From Candida dubliniensis CD36 (taxonomy: Eukaryota > Ascomycota > Pichiomycetes > Serinales > Debaryomycetaceae), in assembly GCF_000026945.1 (NCBI RefSeq), contig NC_012866.1:620001-684000 (forward strand): a stretch of 64,000 nt of DNA, given 5' to 3'. The notes beneath the pieces are model-generated. The model was not told where the DNA came from. It was given only the letters and a program-made list of their open reading frames with translations, and ran no database searches. Positions 54,001-63,965 of the stretch are shown one piece after another; within the stretch, counting starts at the first letter, position 1; the number at the start of each line of letters is the position of its first letter. Made by a program: the position numbers and the translations under genes.

Positions 54001-54296
54001 GGGCCAATCAATTTTTACTTTGGTCGATTCTTGGTGGGATTGTTTCTGTTTTCCCCGTTATTTATATCCCTGTTATCAACACTAAAGTATTTTTACATAA
54101 ATCTATTACTTGGGAATGGGGTGTTGCAATTGGTTGTACCTTATTGTTTTTATTAGGAGCTGAGGTTTGGAAATGGGGTAAACGTATAATTTCAAGAACA
54201 GCAAAGGCTAGCAATCCTGAATATGAATTGGAGAGAAATGATCCATTTCAAAAGTACGCATCATTTAGTAAATCCAATACGATGGTGGTAGTATAG
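51096..54296 (+). CDS. ENA21: P-type sodium/potassium-exporting ATPase of the ENA family
   Basis: Plasma-membrane cation pump (type IID P-type ATPase) that exports Na+ or K+ for salt and alkali tolerance. Visible: N-terminal cation-ATPase region (LSTQDAAKRLQSYGPNNLG), TGES at about 202-205, DKTGT with phosphorylated Asp400, a nucleotide-binding domain, TGDHPGTAKAIA, and the hinge GDGVNDSP at about 749-756. About ten membrane segments are visible and spacing is normal for Ena. The oddity is the start: the frame opens after a TAG at 51090-51092 and contains no ATG until about residue 95, well inside the first membrane region. The first codon given is a TTG. Initiation may be non-AUG, or the frame may be entered by splicing or carry a sequence difference here. 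ENA21 is my recollection of the copy on this chromosome; ENA2 is the alternative name. Confidence 0.87.
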   Translation: MKINGATKINEKNGSSVSESYENESSKKSIYDNVQSIEAYRLTVENVAQEFATNIIKGLSTQDAAKRLQSYGPNNLGKEESISYVKILAHQVFNAMILVLIISMIIALAIKDWISGGVIAGVILINVIIGFVQELKAEKTMGSLRNLSSPTARATRNGDDLTIPAEDVVPGDIVHVKVGDTVPADIRLFDCMNLETDEALLTGESLPVAKNYQIVYDDYSVPIPVGDRLNLIYSSSIVSKGRGSGIAIGTGLNTEIGSIAKSLQSDNGLIRKVDKSNGRQPQKREYFHAGLGSIYDIVGNILGVTTGTPLQKRLSWLAILLFWVAVVFAIVVMASQKFHVNKEVAIYAICVALSMIPSSLIVVLTITMAVGAQVMVTKNVIVRKLDALEALGGIDNICSDKTGTLTQGKMIAKKVWLPNVGTLDVQNSNEPYNPTIGDIKYSPFSPKFIKDTDEEIDFNKPYPDPMPESMHNWLVTATLANIATVNQIKDEETGELFWKAHGDATEIAIQVFTTRLNFGRESVAQGYEHLAEFPFDSSIKRMSAIYKKGNDARVYTKGAVERVLGLCDYWYGERTEDNYDSQTLIKLTEDDINLIEENMVALSSQGLRVLAFATRELGDADINDREQVESHLIFQGLIGIYDPPREETAPSVKLCHRAGINVHMLTGDHPGTAKAIAQEVGILPRNLYHYSEDVVKAMTMTANEFDALSDEEIDKLPVLPLVIARCAPKTKVRMIDALHRRKKFAAMTGDGVNDSPSLKKADVGIAMGLNGSDVAKDASDIVLTDDNFASILNAIEEGRRMSSNIQKFVLQLLAENVAQALYLMIGLAFIDASGYSVFPLSPVEVLFVIVITSTFPAIGLGFCGADDDILEKPPSSTIFTWEVIIDMFGYGFIMAVSCLLCFVIIVYGAGDGDLGVNCNSIDANTNTCSLVFKGRSAAFSVMTWCALVLSLECLHPRSSVFHFPTRDLWANQFLLWSILGGIVSVFPVIYIPVINTKVFLHKSITWEWGVAIGCTLLFLLGAEVWKWGKRIISRTAKASNPEYELERNDPFQKYASFSKSNTMVVV

Positions 54297-54993
54297 AAGT
54301 TCATAGTGATCTTTTTCCATTATAAAGAGTTGAAGTTGTAGTTTAGTTTAGTTTATTTTATTTTATTTTATTTGATTAAACCACTGGTATAGTTAATATG
54401 TGCTCTTTTTCTTTGGCTTTTAATAAATAAACTGATTTCTTTCATCTAAATTAGGAAGTGGCCATTGCGCTGCGCTTTAATTAAGAAATAATTGTGGTGT
54501 CGATGAATAATTAGTGTATTTTTCCACTTGCCCCACCACCACCATCACTACCTAAATTTTATTACCGATATGGAAGAGTGGGGGTAGGCACTAAAATTGA
54601 CAAAAGGAGCTCAACAAATATCGGACAGAAAATCAATTACTGTGGGTCCCAAACTTTTTAAATTCCGCGTCCCTGCCTAATCAATCAATCTTATCAGTAA
54701 ATAGCACCTCTCTAAACGCGCTTGGTTTCCCAAAATGGAGCATTGGCGATAGTTTTCATATCAGGAAATATGTTGGTTAAATAAATCAAACTCCACCTAC
54801 AAACCTTACTCGACATAAATCTAATTTTTGTATAATATATAAATAGAGTTTAGATAGCTCTCTAGATACTTTTCTAATACATATTATTTATTCCCTTCTT
54901 TATAGATTCCAATTATACTCTCTTTTTTTTTTTTTTTTTTATTTCAAAGCATTATTCCCAATATAACTTCACCAATTACAAAATACAAATCCA
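54297..54993. other. ENA-amidase spacer and amidase promoter
   Basis: Contains a TTTTA repeat (about 54354-54372), a TATA-like ATATATAAATAG (54835-54846) about 150 bp before the amidase ATG, and a T-tract (54923-54940). No gene. Confidence 0.6.
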
Positions 54994-56721
54994 ATGTCAG
55001 AATCAGTATCTTATGAAACTTTTTTAATTACGGATCCACTTGATAAGTATGAGGATTCGGAAGTTTATACCAAGGAATGGTTACCAAAAGTTGAAAAATA
55101 TAGACAAGACTTGGAGGATGCTATTCCCAAAAACTATACTACTGAATTACCAAAACCAATTGATGATTTAATAAAAGATCAATTCAATGCTATTGATTAC
55201 TTGTACTCTCAAAAGTTATTGACACCGGAAGAATTTGCTATTACCGATTTATCAGCCACTGAATTAGCCAAAAAAATCGCTGCTGGTGAATTGAGTTCCG
55301 TCGAAGTATTTAAAGCGTTTGCCCATCGTGCAACATTGGCACACCAATTCACTAATTGTGCCATGGAACTTTTCATTGATGAAGGGTTAAAGCAAGCAGA
55401 AGAAAGAGACAAATATTTTAAAGAACATGGGAAACCCATTGGTCCTTTACACGGAATTCCAATTTCTTTGAAAGAACAAATGAATTACAAAGACAAGATT
55501 ACTCATGGTGGATATGTTTCTAAAATTATCAACATTCCTAATTCTCATGGTGTAACAATATCAACCTTAGAAAAATTAGGTGCAGTTTTCTATGTTAGAA
55601 CTTCTCAACCACAGACTTTAATGCATCTTGATTCAGCTAATAATTTCACTGGGCTTACCAAGAACCCATTCAATTTGTTGTTATCGAGTGGTGGTTCTTC
55701 TTCTGGAGAAGGTGCTATTGTAGGATATGGCGGTTCTGCAATTGGGGTTGGGAGTGACATTGGTGGTTCAATTAGAGCCCCGGCTGCTTATTCTGGTTGT
55801 CATGGGTTGCGTCCAACAACTAAACGTATCTCAGTTAAAGGCGGTGTTAGTAGCGGAGCTGGCCAAGAATCAGTACCAGCAGTTGCTGGACCAATGGCAA
55901 GAAGTATAGATGATTTGGAATTGTGGATGAAAGCTTACATCAATGAAGGTAAGCCATGGGAATCTGATTCGACATCTTTACCAATGCCTTGGCGTGACGT
56001 ATCAACCCCGAAAATTAGCGATTTAACCATTGCAGTCATTAGAGACGATGGTTTAGTAAGGGTCTCACCTCCAATTAGACGTGCCTTGAATACTGTAGTT
56101 GAAAAATTACAGGGTGCAGGTGCTAAAATAATTGAATTTGATCCACCAAACACCAAGTTAGCATATGAAACTGTTCACAAAATGTACAATTGTGATGGGA
56201 ACTATATGCAGCATAAACTTTTGTCAGATTCCGGTGAACCTTTGACAAAATTAACCAAATGGAATTTGAACTATGGAGAAGGTGCTAAACATTACGATGT
56301 TGCTTCAAACCGTGAGTTGAATGTTACAAGAGATCAATTGAGAGATGAATACAACGATTTTATGGTTCAAAACAAGGTTGACTTTATCTTGAGTCCAACA
56401 TACAATAATGTTGCTCCCCACAGTGAAGAAGTTTACAACTGGTCCTACACTTCTTTGTGGAACATTTTGGATTTCCCAACCTTGTCCTTCCAAACCGGCA
56501 TTTTCCAAGATCCGACAAAAGATAAATGGACAGAAGAAGACTTAAAATACAAATATCGATCTAAATTGGAACAATTGGAAAACGAAAATTACGACCCTGC
56601 TAAATTTCTAGGAGCCCCAGTGGGTTTGCAATTGTCTGGGAAAAGATACTTTGATGAAGAAGTTTTGGCTGCTGGTAAGGCCATTGTTGATCTTTTAGGT
56701 GTTGATTTGTATAAACACTAA
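54994..56721 (+). CDS. Amidase (amidase-signature family, fungal AmdS/Amd2 type)
   Basis: 575-residue amidase-signature hydrolase that cleaves carboxamides to acid and ammonia. The Ser-cisSer-Lys triad is visible: Lys160 in GIPISLKEQ, the Gly/Ser-rich GGSSSGEG near 233-240 containing the cis-Ser, and nucleophile Ser259 in SDIGGSIRAP. The rest of the signature (AYSGCHGLRPTTKRIS) follows. The length and the N-terminal extension (about 80 residues before the core) match fungal acetamidase-like enzymes such as yeast Amd2. The substrate cannot be told. There is no signal peptide or membrane segment, so it is probably cytosolic. It converges with TSR4, only 107 bp apart. Confidence 0.9.
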   Translation: MSESVSYETFLITDPLDKYEDSEVYTKEWLPKVEKYRQDLEDAIPKNYTTELPKPIDDLIKDQFNAIDYLYSQKLLTPEEFAITDLSATELAKKIAAGELSSVEVFKAFAHRATLAHQFTNCAMELFIDEGLKQAEERDKYFKEHGKPIGPLHGIPISLKEQMNYKDKITHGGYVSKIINIPNSHGVTISTLEKLGAVFYVRTSQPQTLMHLDSANNFTGLTKNPFNLLLSSGGSSSGEGAIVGYGGSAIGVGSDIGGSIRAPAAYSGCHGLRPTTKRISVKGGVSSGAGQESVPAVAGPMARSIDDLELWMKAYINEGKPWESDSTSLPMPWRDVSTPKISDLTIAVIRDDGLVRVSPPIRRALNTVVEKLQGAGAKIIEFDPPNTKLAYETVHKMYNCDGNYMQHKLLSDSGEPLTKLTKWNLNYGEGAKHYDVASNRELNVTRDQLRDEYNDFMVQNKVDFILSPTYNNVAPHSEEVYNWSYTSLWNILDFPTLSFQTGIFQDPTKDKWTEEDLKYKYRSKLEQLENENYDPAKFLGAPVGLQLSGKRYFDEEVLAAGKAIVDLLGVDLYKH

Positions 56722-56828
56722 ACTAGAAAAACAATCAGAGCTACAAATTAAATATATGTCTAATATATAGTAAGTTATTTTGTTCCTGATAGATGCAAAA
56801 ACAAAATGGAAAGCACTTTATAGTAATT

Positions 56829-58121
56829 TTACACACTTTCTTCCCATTGAACTCCACACCATTCTTCTATATATCCAACTTGATTGGCATCGAAATTTTC
56901 CTCTGGTATGAAATCTTCTTCATCAGTGCATACTATAATGGTTCCCCAAGACATTCCGTTGAGTATATCATTAATTTCCACATTTTTATTGTTCCCAAGA
57001 TCTTCCAAATCCATTATTGCCTTGGGCATCAATTGTAATTCAAATCTCCGTTTACTAGACGGATTGAAACTTGGTCTGGGAATATTCGCTGGTTGTGCCA
57101 AAAATTTCTTTGCAACATCATCTTTACCACTATATAATAATGGCTTACCTCCAAGATCGTATCGTAAGACTTGTCCAGGATTGTGTTTGACTGTATTGGA
57201 AAACATCTCAAAATACTTGTCGTTTAACATATTTGAAATCTGATTAGCTTGAGGGTTATCTAATCCTGAAGCTGATGCAGATGAACTCAGTTTCTCTAGA
57301 ATATCCAGCTCATCGTACTCTTCTTTCTCTATCAAGTGTTTATATTTTTCCAATTCAGGGTCACCCAGTATTTTTTTAAATTTTTCATTATCAACGTATA
57401 CAAATGACCCACGATATTCCGGGAGGTCGTCTTGTAACTTTTTCACAGGTCTAGGTTTGGGAGCGTTTTGAGAGGCAACATCTGCATACGATTTGGATTT
57501 TCCGGCTTCTTTTTGCTCTTCCTTTTCTTCTTCAGGTTTCTTAGAAAATGGATTCTGACCAAATGGATTTGAAAAGGGATTACTGTTCCCACAAAATGGA
57601 TTTGATGCTTGTGTCGTATCTTTTTTTTTGAACAAGTCTTTTGTCAATTCGTCATTAAACTTCTTTTGTTTCTCCAACTTCAACTTAGCATCCATATCCC
57701 TTTGCAATGCTTCCTGATTTTCCATTTTGATTCTATTAACAGTTTCAGAATCTTTAATAATTCCTCTAATCACTTTAATGCTCCCCTTTTTACCTGAGCA
57801 ACTCTTTGTATTTTTACATCCAAATAAATAAATCACCCTATCATATAATTTGCCATCTATTGGTGCAAATGCCTGTAAGTACAAAGCCAATTTTCCATTA
57901 CACACATCACACGTTAACGATTTTTCTGCAGGTTTGGAATCTGGATGCAACCACACTGGTTGTCCACCTATGAAGGTATCTTCAATGGTTGGAAGATCGT
58001 TATCTTCAGGGTTGCTGGCATCACTTATTATAGGAGCATCAACAAAACCCAAAAGTACCTTGGATTTTGTAGATTCATCAAAAGATTCTTCATCAGAAGA
58101 ATATTCATCATTGGCAGACAT
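56829..58121 (-). CDS. TSR4: PDCD2-family ribosome biogenesis factor Tsr4
   Basis: Probable Tsr4, the dedicated chaperone of ribosomal protein uS5 (Rps2) needed for 20S pre-rRNA processing. The frame is open 40 codons further upstream, but that part is translated from the long A-tract of the leader (a run of Lys), so I choose the ATG at 58121 (430 residues, MSANDEYSSDEES). The N-terminal domain has the PDCD2-type signature: GGQPVWLHPDSKP, CDVCNGKLALYLQAFAP, then VIYLFGCKNTKSC. The middle (about 160-240) is Lys/Glu-rich and low complexity with FSNPFGQNPFSKKP repeats. The C-terminal PDCD2_C domain has NKYFEMF-like and QVLRYDLGGKPL regions and ends with EEWCGVQWEESV. Confidence 0.9.
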   Translation of the reverse strand: MSANDEYSSDEESFDESTKSKVLLGFVDAPIISDASNPEDNDLPTIEDTFIGGQPVWLHPDSKPAEKSLTCDVCNGKLALYLQAFAPIDGKLYDRVIYLFGCKNTKSCSGKKGSIKVIRGIIKDSETVNRIKMENQEALQRDMDAKLKLEKQKKFNDELTKDLFKKKDTTQASNPFCGNSNPFSNPFGQNPFSKKPEEEKEEQKEAGKSKSYADVASQNAPKPRPVKKLQDDLPEYRGSFVYVDNEKFKKILGDPELEKYKHLIEKEEYDELDILEKLSSSASASGLDNPQANQISNMLNDKYFEMFSNTVKHNPGQVLRYDLGGKPLLYSGKDDVAKKFLAQPANIPRPSFNPSSKRRFELQLMPKAIMDLEDLGNNKNVEINDILNGMSWGTIIVCTDEEDFIPEENFDANQVGYIEEWCGVQWEESV

Positions 58122-58167
58122 ATTTGTTAGAGTATTCCTTGTTGAACCAGAGATGAGATTTAACAAG

Positions 58168-58169
<2 letters not shown>

Positions 58170-58212
<43 letters not shown>
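58170..58212. repeat. Poly(T)/poly(A) tract of about 43 bp in the TSR4 leader
   Basis: An uninterrupted T run on the plus strand, so A on the TSR4 sense strand, starting about 50 bp upstream of the TSR4 ATG. It is the longest homopolymer in the window. It explains the artificial Lys-rich N-terminal extension of the TSR4 frame. Confidence 0.95.
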
Positions 58213-58213
<1 letters not shown>

Positions 58214-58310
58214 GTTTTATTTTTACCAATAGTATTTCCAAAATCTTGCTGCACTGCTTGATTCCCTATATTGACCAACTATTATGTACAAAAATAAATC
58301 CTCTATCTAT

Positions 58311-60662
58311 TTACAAGTATCTTTTATGTAGGATTTCTTCATAAACCTGTATCTTATCCCCTGCTTCAAAATCTTGCCATTTCTCAAATGCTATACCACA
58401 ATCTTTGCCCTTTGTAGCTTCAGTGATGTCATCCTTAACATGTTTCAAAGACGATAATTTGCCGCAGTAAACCTCTACACCATTACGTAATACCTTCACT
58501 TGCGATGAACTTTCTATGGATCCTGTTGCAACTTTGCAACCAGCAATCTTGACTTTCTGCTTTTTAACAGTTACCACAAACACATCTTTTATATCCACTT
58601 CACCCAAGGTTTTGATTTCTACCCTTGGTTTCAAATGAGAACTTAATTCATCCGTAACGTCTTCAATCAACCTATAAATAATATTATGCTCTTTAACTTT
58701 AACTTTTTCTTTGTCAGCACGAACAGCAATAGGCTTTGGTACTTTCATATTAAAACAGAAAATAGTAGCACCAAAAGTTTTAGCAAGTTCAATATCACTG
58801 TCTGTTGGAGGGCCGGCTTCATGAGATATAACAACAGACTCAACTTCTTCGTTGCCCAATCCATCAATGCTCTCTTTAATTGCCTCTGCTGATCCAAACA
58901 CGTCAGACCTCACAATATAATTACATTTTATAGACTTTTTGTCCTGTTCAGCTTTTTCCAATGTACTGGTATCCAAACCGGCTTTCTTCAATTCGGCAAT
59001 TTTCTCCAATCGCTCAGCCTCTTTTATTTCCTCTAATCGTTTCACATTAATATCTTCAATGTCTCTGGTTGCCTGGATCTCTTGTGATCTGGTAATACGA
59101 TGATCAATTACTTTCTTTGCGATCTGTTCGGAATTTGCCTGTAAAATCTGATCCCCACTGTCAGGTAAATCTTTCCAGCCCCAAATCCTCACCGGTGTTG
59201 ATGGTCCTGCTAATTTAACCATTTTTCCATTTTCGTCTTTCATTCCTCTTATTTTACAAAATGTTTTACCAGCCACAATAATATCACCATTTTTCAAAGA
59301 GCCTCTTCGAACTAATACTGTTGCAACATTACCCATTCCCTTGACCACCTCTGATTCGATAATCCACCCTTCTGCATGGATTCCCTTCGGTTCAGCTTTA
59401 AAATCATACATTTCACTCAAAGTTATGACTGCTTCTTCCAATTTATCCATATTTAAGCCAGTTTTTCCCGAAACTTGTACTGTTTGTGTTTCACCGCCAT
59501 AGTCTTCTATATCCACATTGTGCAGTGAAAGGTCACTCAAAACTTTCTCAATTTTGACTCCTGGTTTATCACATTTGTTTATTGCTACAATCATTGGCAC
59601 ACCAGACTTTTTAGCGTGTTTGATGGCTTCAATGGTTTGAGGCATAACAGAATCATCTGCTGCAACCACCAAGATAACAATATCAGTAATTATGGCACCT
59701 CTTTCTCTCATTTTCAAAAACGCAGCATGTCCAGGTGTATCCAAAAAAGTGATTCTCTTTTTCGACTTTGGAGTTGTCACAGAGAAAGCACCTATATGCT
59801 GAGTAATACCACCAAACTCTTGTGATACTATAGACGATTTTCTCAAGTAGTCAAGGATAGTAGTCTTCCCATGATCAACATGTCCCATGATGGTGACAAC
59901 TGGTGGCCTTTCCTCTAGTAAATCTGGTTTAACTGGCGCGGGAAATAAATCGTCACCACTCTCATCCTTGACATCAACCTCAATACCATATTCATCTGCC
60001 ACCATTGCAGCATTCTCCCTATCCAAAATATAGTTATGTCTGATATCTTCAAACCCCAAACCCTCCAATTTTCTAAAAACATCGTTAAGGGGTACATGCA
60101 TAATTGTAGCTAGGTTGGAAGCAGTGATAAAAGGGGGAAGCTGTATCTTAACCAATTTCTTAACTGTTTTTCTGAGTTTCTTTGGCTGTATCCGCTTACG
60201 AGGTACAGATGGCAGCACAGAAGTCCGTGCTTGTGAAGTAGCACGCGAACCCAAATTGGCTGAGCTAGGTTTTGAAACCTTTTCCTGTCCAGAATGTACT
60301 TGCTGAGAACGATTTTGCTTTAATTTCTCTAAATCCTGTTTTACCGAAGTTTGTTTATTGTAGTTTCTGCTGTTTTTACTAGAGGCTTCATTGAATGCAT
60401 TTGGATTTCTTTGAGTCTGACGATTCGTTTCTTTTTGTAACTGATTTCGAGTTTGACCTTGCTTGGCGTATTGTTTGGCAAACCTGTTGATTTTGGGCTC
60501 CACTTCTGGTGTAGATTCAGAAGATCTCACGTTATTTGAAGAATTTGCATATAATCTTCTCCATACCGGACGAGCACAAGCTACCTTTGATACAGTTCTT
60601 GATAGCATGGACACTTGAGCTAGATATAATAGGGTGATGCCTGATTCAATATGGTGTAGCAT
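58311..60662 (-). CDS. IFM1: Mitochondrial translation initiation factor IF-2
   Basis: GTPase that brings initiator tRNA to the mitochondrial ribosome. In 783 residues: presequence, a basic low-complexity stretch to about 165, an IF2 N-type segment (about 170-235), then the G domain with G1 GHVDHGKT at 260-267, GGIT in switch I, G3 DTPGH at 308-312 and G4 NKCD at 362-365. Domain II ([20 protein letters not shown]), the IF2-specific domain III ([21 protein letters not shown]) and the C-terminal domain follow. The first ATG gives a short acidic start; Met19 (position 60608) begins a better matrix-targeting sequence ([20 protein letters not shown]). I report the long form, but 60608 may be the real start. 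A T27 tract separates it from DBF4. Confidence 0.94.
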   Translation of the reverse strand: MLHHIESGITLLYLAQVSMLSRTVSKVACARPVWRRLYANSSNNVRSSESTPEVEPKINRFAKQYAKQGQTRNQLQKETNRQTQRNPNAFNEASSKNSRNYNKQTSVKQDLEKLKQNRSQQVHSGQEKVSKPSSANLGSRATSQARTSVLPSVPRKRIQPKKLRKTVKKLVKIQLPPFITASNLATIMHVPLNDVFRKLEGLGFEDIRHNYILDRENAAMVADEYGIEVDVKDESGDDLFPAPVKPDLLEERPPVVTIMGHVDHGKTTILDYLRKSSIVSQEFGGITQHIGAFSVTTPKSKKRITFLDTPGHAAFLKMRERGAIITDIVILVVAADDSVMPQTIEAIKHAKKSGVPMIVAINKCDKPGVKIEKVLSDLSLHNVDIEDYGGETQTVQVSGKTGLNMDKLEEAVITLSEMYDFKAEPKGIHAEGWIIESEVVKGMGNVATVLVRRGSLKNGDIIVAGKTFCKIRGMKDENGKMVKLAGPSTPVRIWGWKDLPDSGDQILQANSEQIAKKVIDHRITRSQEIQATRDIEDINVKRLEEIKEAERLEKIAELKKAGLDTSTLEKAEQDKKSIKCNYIVRSDVFGSAEAIKESIDGLGNEEVESVVISHEAGPPTDSDIELAKTFGATIFCFNMKVPKPIAVRADKEKVKVKEHNIIYRLIEDVTDELSSHLKPRVEIKTLGEVDIKDVFVVTVKKQKVKIAGCKVATGSIESSSQVKVLRNGVEVYCGKLSSLKHVKDDITEATKGKDCGIAFEKWQDFEAGDKIQVYEEILHKRYL

Positions 60663-60813
60663 AGTACAAAGAATATTTAGCAGAGTTTTTTTTTTTTTTT
60701 TTTTTTTTTTTCCGGTATACTTTTTTTTGGTCTGTCTTCTCCCATCACTTGCATTTAATTACGTATTACATGCGCATTGGTCACTAAACTTATATTAGAC
60801 AACAGGAACCATT

Positions 60814-62334
60814 CTATACATAATCTCCGTTTGAGATGATATTTCCCAAACCTTTTCTTTCCCTCAAACTAGCAATTAACTCATCTATATCTTGAAAATT
60901 GCTGTCATCACAAGCAAAATTGCGATGCCTGTTAGTCATAATATGTTCATCAAAATTAGTATACTTAACACGACAGTTCTCACAATAACCCGAAGCATGC
61001 TCCTTTTCTTTCTTTTCAGTTGTGTTTGTCGTTTTCTTTTTCATCAAAATCCTCCTCTTCAAGTTATTCAACTGTTTGGAAGGAACCTGTGATAATGCTG
61101 GACCTAACCCGTTCCCACCGGCCATTGCAGCGGCACTGTTCAAGTTGGAATCCATTGAGGGCTGAACTGCATTAGAAGCCCCATTATACCCAGAAGCCAT
61201 TGCCTCAAATGCTTTCGACTGAATGCAAGAAGAGTTTCTGTTTAGTGGTTGACGAAATCTGGGGTCTTCACTAGGTTCCTTGACAGTGGAATCGTCTTCT
61301 TCATCAACTTTGTCTGTGCTGGTGCTCGTGGCAGTGAAGCCATGCACACTCATTGAAATACCATTGATCATTTTATATGTGGCCAATCTCAAGGCCTGAC
61401 GATGTGCTTGATTAGCTTCAAATTTTCTTAACCGTTTGAGCCGTTTTCTCTCCAGATTCTGGTCTGTGGGATCTTCTATAAATGGACACTTGCCGTCCAA
61501 TGATAACCGCATAATCGGATACTGATCACTCCATTCACGAATCGCAATAGGCCGCACTGTCTGGGTCAAGTCATAGACATACAAATAGTTCTTGCCCAAA
61601 TAATGTAAATCATCACGTTTTGCATTTGGATCCCTATCTGTTGAACCATATATTTTTTCTTCTTTCAACAAATTGTACAAATCGGGTTTCTCATTATTGT
61701 TGGTCAATGACGGAGGAAGAAGTGTATGTGTATTAACCGCAAGCTCATCGACCCCAGTCTGGATATTGATGCCAAGATGTTTTAAAAAACGAAACACTTT
61801 TTCATAGTTCCAAACCTTTATACTGGCTTTGCTTACGTTGCTGAAGATGTCATGGGGAGAATACTCGGCCTTGCTATCGTATGGACGTTTGGAAATAATT
61901 ATAGTTACATTGTTGTCATAAAAAGGAGTCACTTTGCACCCAACTAGTCTCAATAGTTTATGTGCTTTTCTATACTCTAGCAGTTGCTGGTCTCCTTCAA
62001 AGTAAACAATTGAACTCTTCATGATTCTTCTCCAGGACTGTTGCCATTCATGCATTTCATCTCCAACAAGCTTATCATTATTTTTCAGCTGATGAGATGA
62101 TTTTTTTGGTTTATGAACAACCTTTTCTTGTTGTGGTTGTGGTTGTGGTTGTTGCGTAGGTTGTTGTTTACCTGGGGACTCTATTTTAGCACGCTTATGA
62201 GGTGATGGGATGTTAGAATTCGTCTCTTTCAATGGCTGCCTAGGTTTTGCCAAGGAAGGGAATTTCCTCTTTAGGTTATTCACACTCTCATGTTCTTCCA
62301 CTCTCGACATTCCTATTTGATGGTGATTCGTCAA
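60814..62334 (-). CDS. DBF4: Dbf4, regulatory subunit of the Cdc7 kinase (DDK)
   Basis: Activator and targeting subunit of the Cdc7 kinase that fires replication origins by phosphorylating Mcm proteins. In 506 residues: a Pro/Gln/Lys-rich N terminus with basic patches; motif N/BRCT-like region about 90-200 (WRRIMKSSIVYFEGD, then LRLVGCKVTPFYDNNVTIIIS); motif M near 255-290 (LKEEKIYGSTDRDP, then IAIREWSDQYPIMRL); and the C-terminal Dbf4 zinc finger (motif C) with Cys-x2-Cys (GYCENCRVKY) and His-x5-His (EHIMTNRHRNFA). This order is diagnostic of Dbf4. It is short compared with yeast Dbf4 (about 700). Met9 (MSRVEEHES) is an alternative start 24 bp downstream. Confidence 0.92.
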   Translation of the reverse strand: MTNHHQIGMSRVEEHESVNNLKRKFPSLAKPRQPLKETNSNIPSPHKRAKIESPGKQQPTQQPQPQPQQEKVVHKPKKSSHQLKNNDKLVGDEMHEWQQSWRRIMKSSIVYFEGDQQLLEYRKAHKLLRLVGCKVTPFYDNNVTIIISKRPYDSKAEYSPHDIFSNVSKASIKVWNYEKVFRFLKHLGINIQTGVDELAVNTHTLLPPSLTNNNEKPDLYNLLKEEKIYGSTDRDPNAKRDDLHYLGKNYLYVYDLTQTVRPIAIREWSDQYPIMRLSLDGKCPFIEDPTDQNLERKRLKRLRKFEANQAHRQALRLATYKMINGISMSVHGFTATSTSTDKVDEEDDSTVKEPSEDPRFRQPLNRNSSCIQSKAFEAMASGYNGASNAVQPSMDSNLNSAAAMAGGNGLGPALSQVPSKQLNNLKRRILMKKKTTNTTEKKEKEHASGYCENCRVKYTNFDEHIMTNRHRNFACDDSNFQDIDELIASLRERKGLGNIISNGDYV

Positions 62335-62837
62335 TCAACTTTATTGTACCTGGGTTCTATTTCAAGAACTAGATGGAGGAAAAAAAAAAAATATAGTTGA
62401 AGAATAACGCCAATAAAATATAGTGGACAGGAATGTGAGAGAGAGAAAGAGAAAAAAAAGTTCATTACGCGAATGGCACAAAAAAAAAAGCAACTTGGTA
62501 CATATAAAGGTAAACACTGAAACAGACTTCCGTATCTGGTAGTAAATGATAAAGAACAATAGGAAGAGGTTCAAGAATGCTAATTTATCTTTCACAGCTG
62601 GATCATATTGAGAAAGCAGTGTCCATTTTATGTAAAACTGGTAGCAAAACATTTCCTAAAGTTGTTGCAAGATAATAGTTGTGAAACAGGTAGATTAGTC
62701 TAGCATAGAGCCATAAAGAAAACTTTATACAAAACTGTGACAAATCCAAATATATATATAGCTGACAAACAAACCGTACCATTCCCACTATAATAATACA
62801 AGTAGCCTAACCTATCTAATTTTCTAGTTAATTAGAT
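62335..62837. other. DBF4 upstream region
   Basis: 500 bp between ZNG1 and DBF4, both on the minus strand. It holds a GA-rich run (62436-62458) and an ACGCG-containing word TTACGCGAATGG (62464-62475). ACGCG is the MluI cell-cycle-box core (bound by MBF in yeasts), which would suit a G1/S gene such as DBF4. This is inferred from one word. No gene. Confidence 0.5.
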
Positions 62838-63965
62838 TCATAAAAATCTATTTAGCTCGTCTAGTAAATCCAGACGATTCAAATTTTTACCAATAAAGAC
62901 CAATTTATTCTCCTTGACTTCTTCCAACAACTTACCATTTTCTATAATTTCATATGTGTCTCGTACGCCCTGTACCACTCTTACATCATCCCCATGAACT
63001 AAAAGACCTTTCAAACGATGAACTTCTACAGTTTTGCCATTGACCAGATTGTCCCAAAGAACATGCTGCAAGAAGTTTTCGATTTTGGAAAACCCTTGTT
63101 CAGTTTCCAAAAATGGAAAAGCTATGGTAACTGTACTGATTCTATCATCGTGAAATGATGATTCAGAAATGGTCAATTTTGAGTCAACGTCAAATGCATG
63201 AAGATCCAAAATTTTAGAAATTTCAATATCTCCAAAGCTAGTTGTATGTATGGGAGAAGTTTGGTTGATCTGCCTAATTCTTTCAGTGATAGGTTCGGTG
63301 TCTGATACTTTATCAATTTTGTTCAATAATATAACATCTGCCAAGGCAAGTTGCAAGTGCGCTGTAGTAATCCCATCTTCAAACTTAACGTCCTCCCCCA
63401 AACTCTCCTTATGCCAGTGTCCTCCACTATCATCCAAGCATTTGATTATATGTTCAGCATCAACCACAGTAACAACTCCATCTATGTATATGTTTGATGC
63501 CAACCCATCATCCAACCAAAACATTTTGGCAATCGGGGCAGGATCTGCTACACCCGTGGTCTCCAATAAAATATAATCTATTTTATCCTTTGAATTTTCA
63601 ATCAAATTTTCAATCGCAGTAACCCCGTTATCTTTAACAGTGCAACAAAGGCATCCATTGCCAATATCCAACCACTCCTGAACACTGCTACCTTGATCCT
63701 GAATTGTCACCGATTTTTCTATAACTGACGAGTCTCCAAACTCATTGAGAATAATTGCTAGTCGCTTGTTTGCAGTTTTTCCAATCTTTTGCAACAATGT
63801 CGACTTTCCTGAACCCAAATAACCAGTGACAATAGTAATTGGTATTTTTTTGGCCATTGCAGTAGGTGTCAGAGATGAAGGAACAAAAGGGACAACAGGG
63901 ACCTGTTCAGTTTTAATAACGCCATTTTCGGGGAGTTCTGTGACTAACTCAGGAATCTCATCCAT
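62838..63965 (-). CDS. ZNG1: ZNG1-type zinc chaperone GTPase (CobW/COG0523)
   Basis: G3E-family GTPase that delivers Zn2+ to methionine aminopeptidase 1 in eukaryotes studied so far. In 375 residues: Walker A GYLGSGKST at 48-56, metal-binding CxCC motif (GCLCC, Cys105-Cys108), LLETTGVADPAP switch region, VVTVVDAEH, and LNKIDK base-recognition motif. A C-terminal CobW domain ends HRLKGLLVHGDD..VFIGKNLNRLDLLDELN. The N terminus reads DEIPELVTELP, close to the PELV motif through which ZNG1 proteins bind their client, but the Cys usually before PELV is Ile here. The length is normal for the family. It lies upstream of DBF4 on the same strand and its promoter is cut by the window edge. Confidence 0.9.
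   Translation of the reverse strand: MDEIPELVTELPENGVIKTEQVPVVPFVPSSLTPTAMAKKIPITIVTGYLGSGKSTLLQKIGKTANKRLAIILNEFGDSSVIEKSVTIQDQGSSVQEWLDIGNGCLCCTVKDNGVTAIENLIENSKDKIDYILLETTGVADPAPIAKMFWLDDGLASNIYIDGVVTVVDAEHIIKCLDDSGGHWHKESLGEDVKFEDGITTAHLQLALADVILLNKIDKVSDTEPITERIRQINQTSPIHTTSFGDIEISKILDLHAFDVDSKLTISESSFHDDRISTVTIAFPFLETEQGFSKIENFLQHVLWDNLVNGKTVEVHRLKGLLVHGDDVRVVQGVRDTYEIIENGKLLEEVKENKLVFIGKNLNRLDLLDELNRFL

Noticed and set aside
58122..58241. N-terminal extension of TSR4 with a Lys run
   Set aside because: Translation of the A-tract in the leader; the ATG at 58121 starts the conserved protein.
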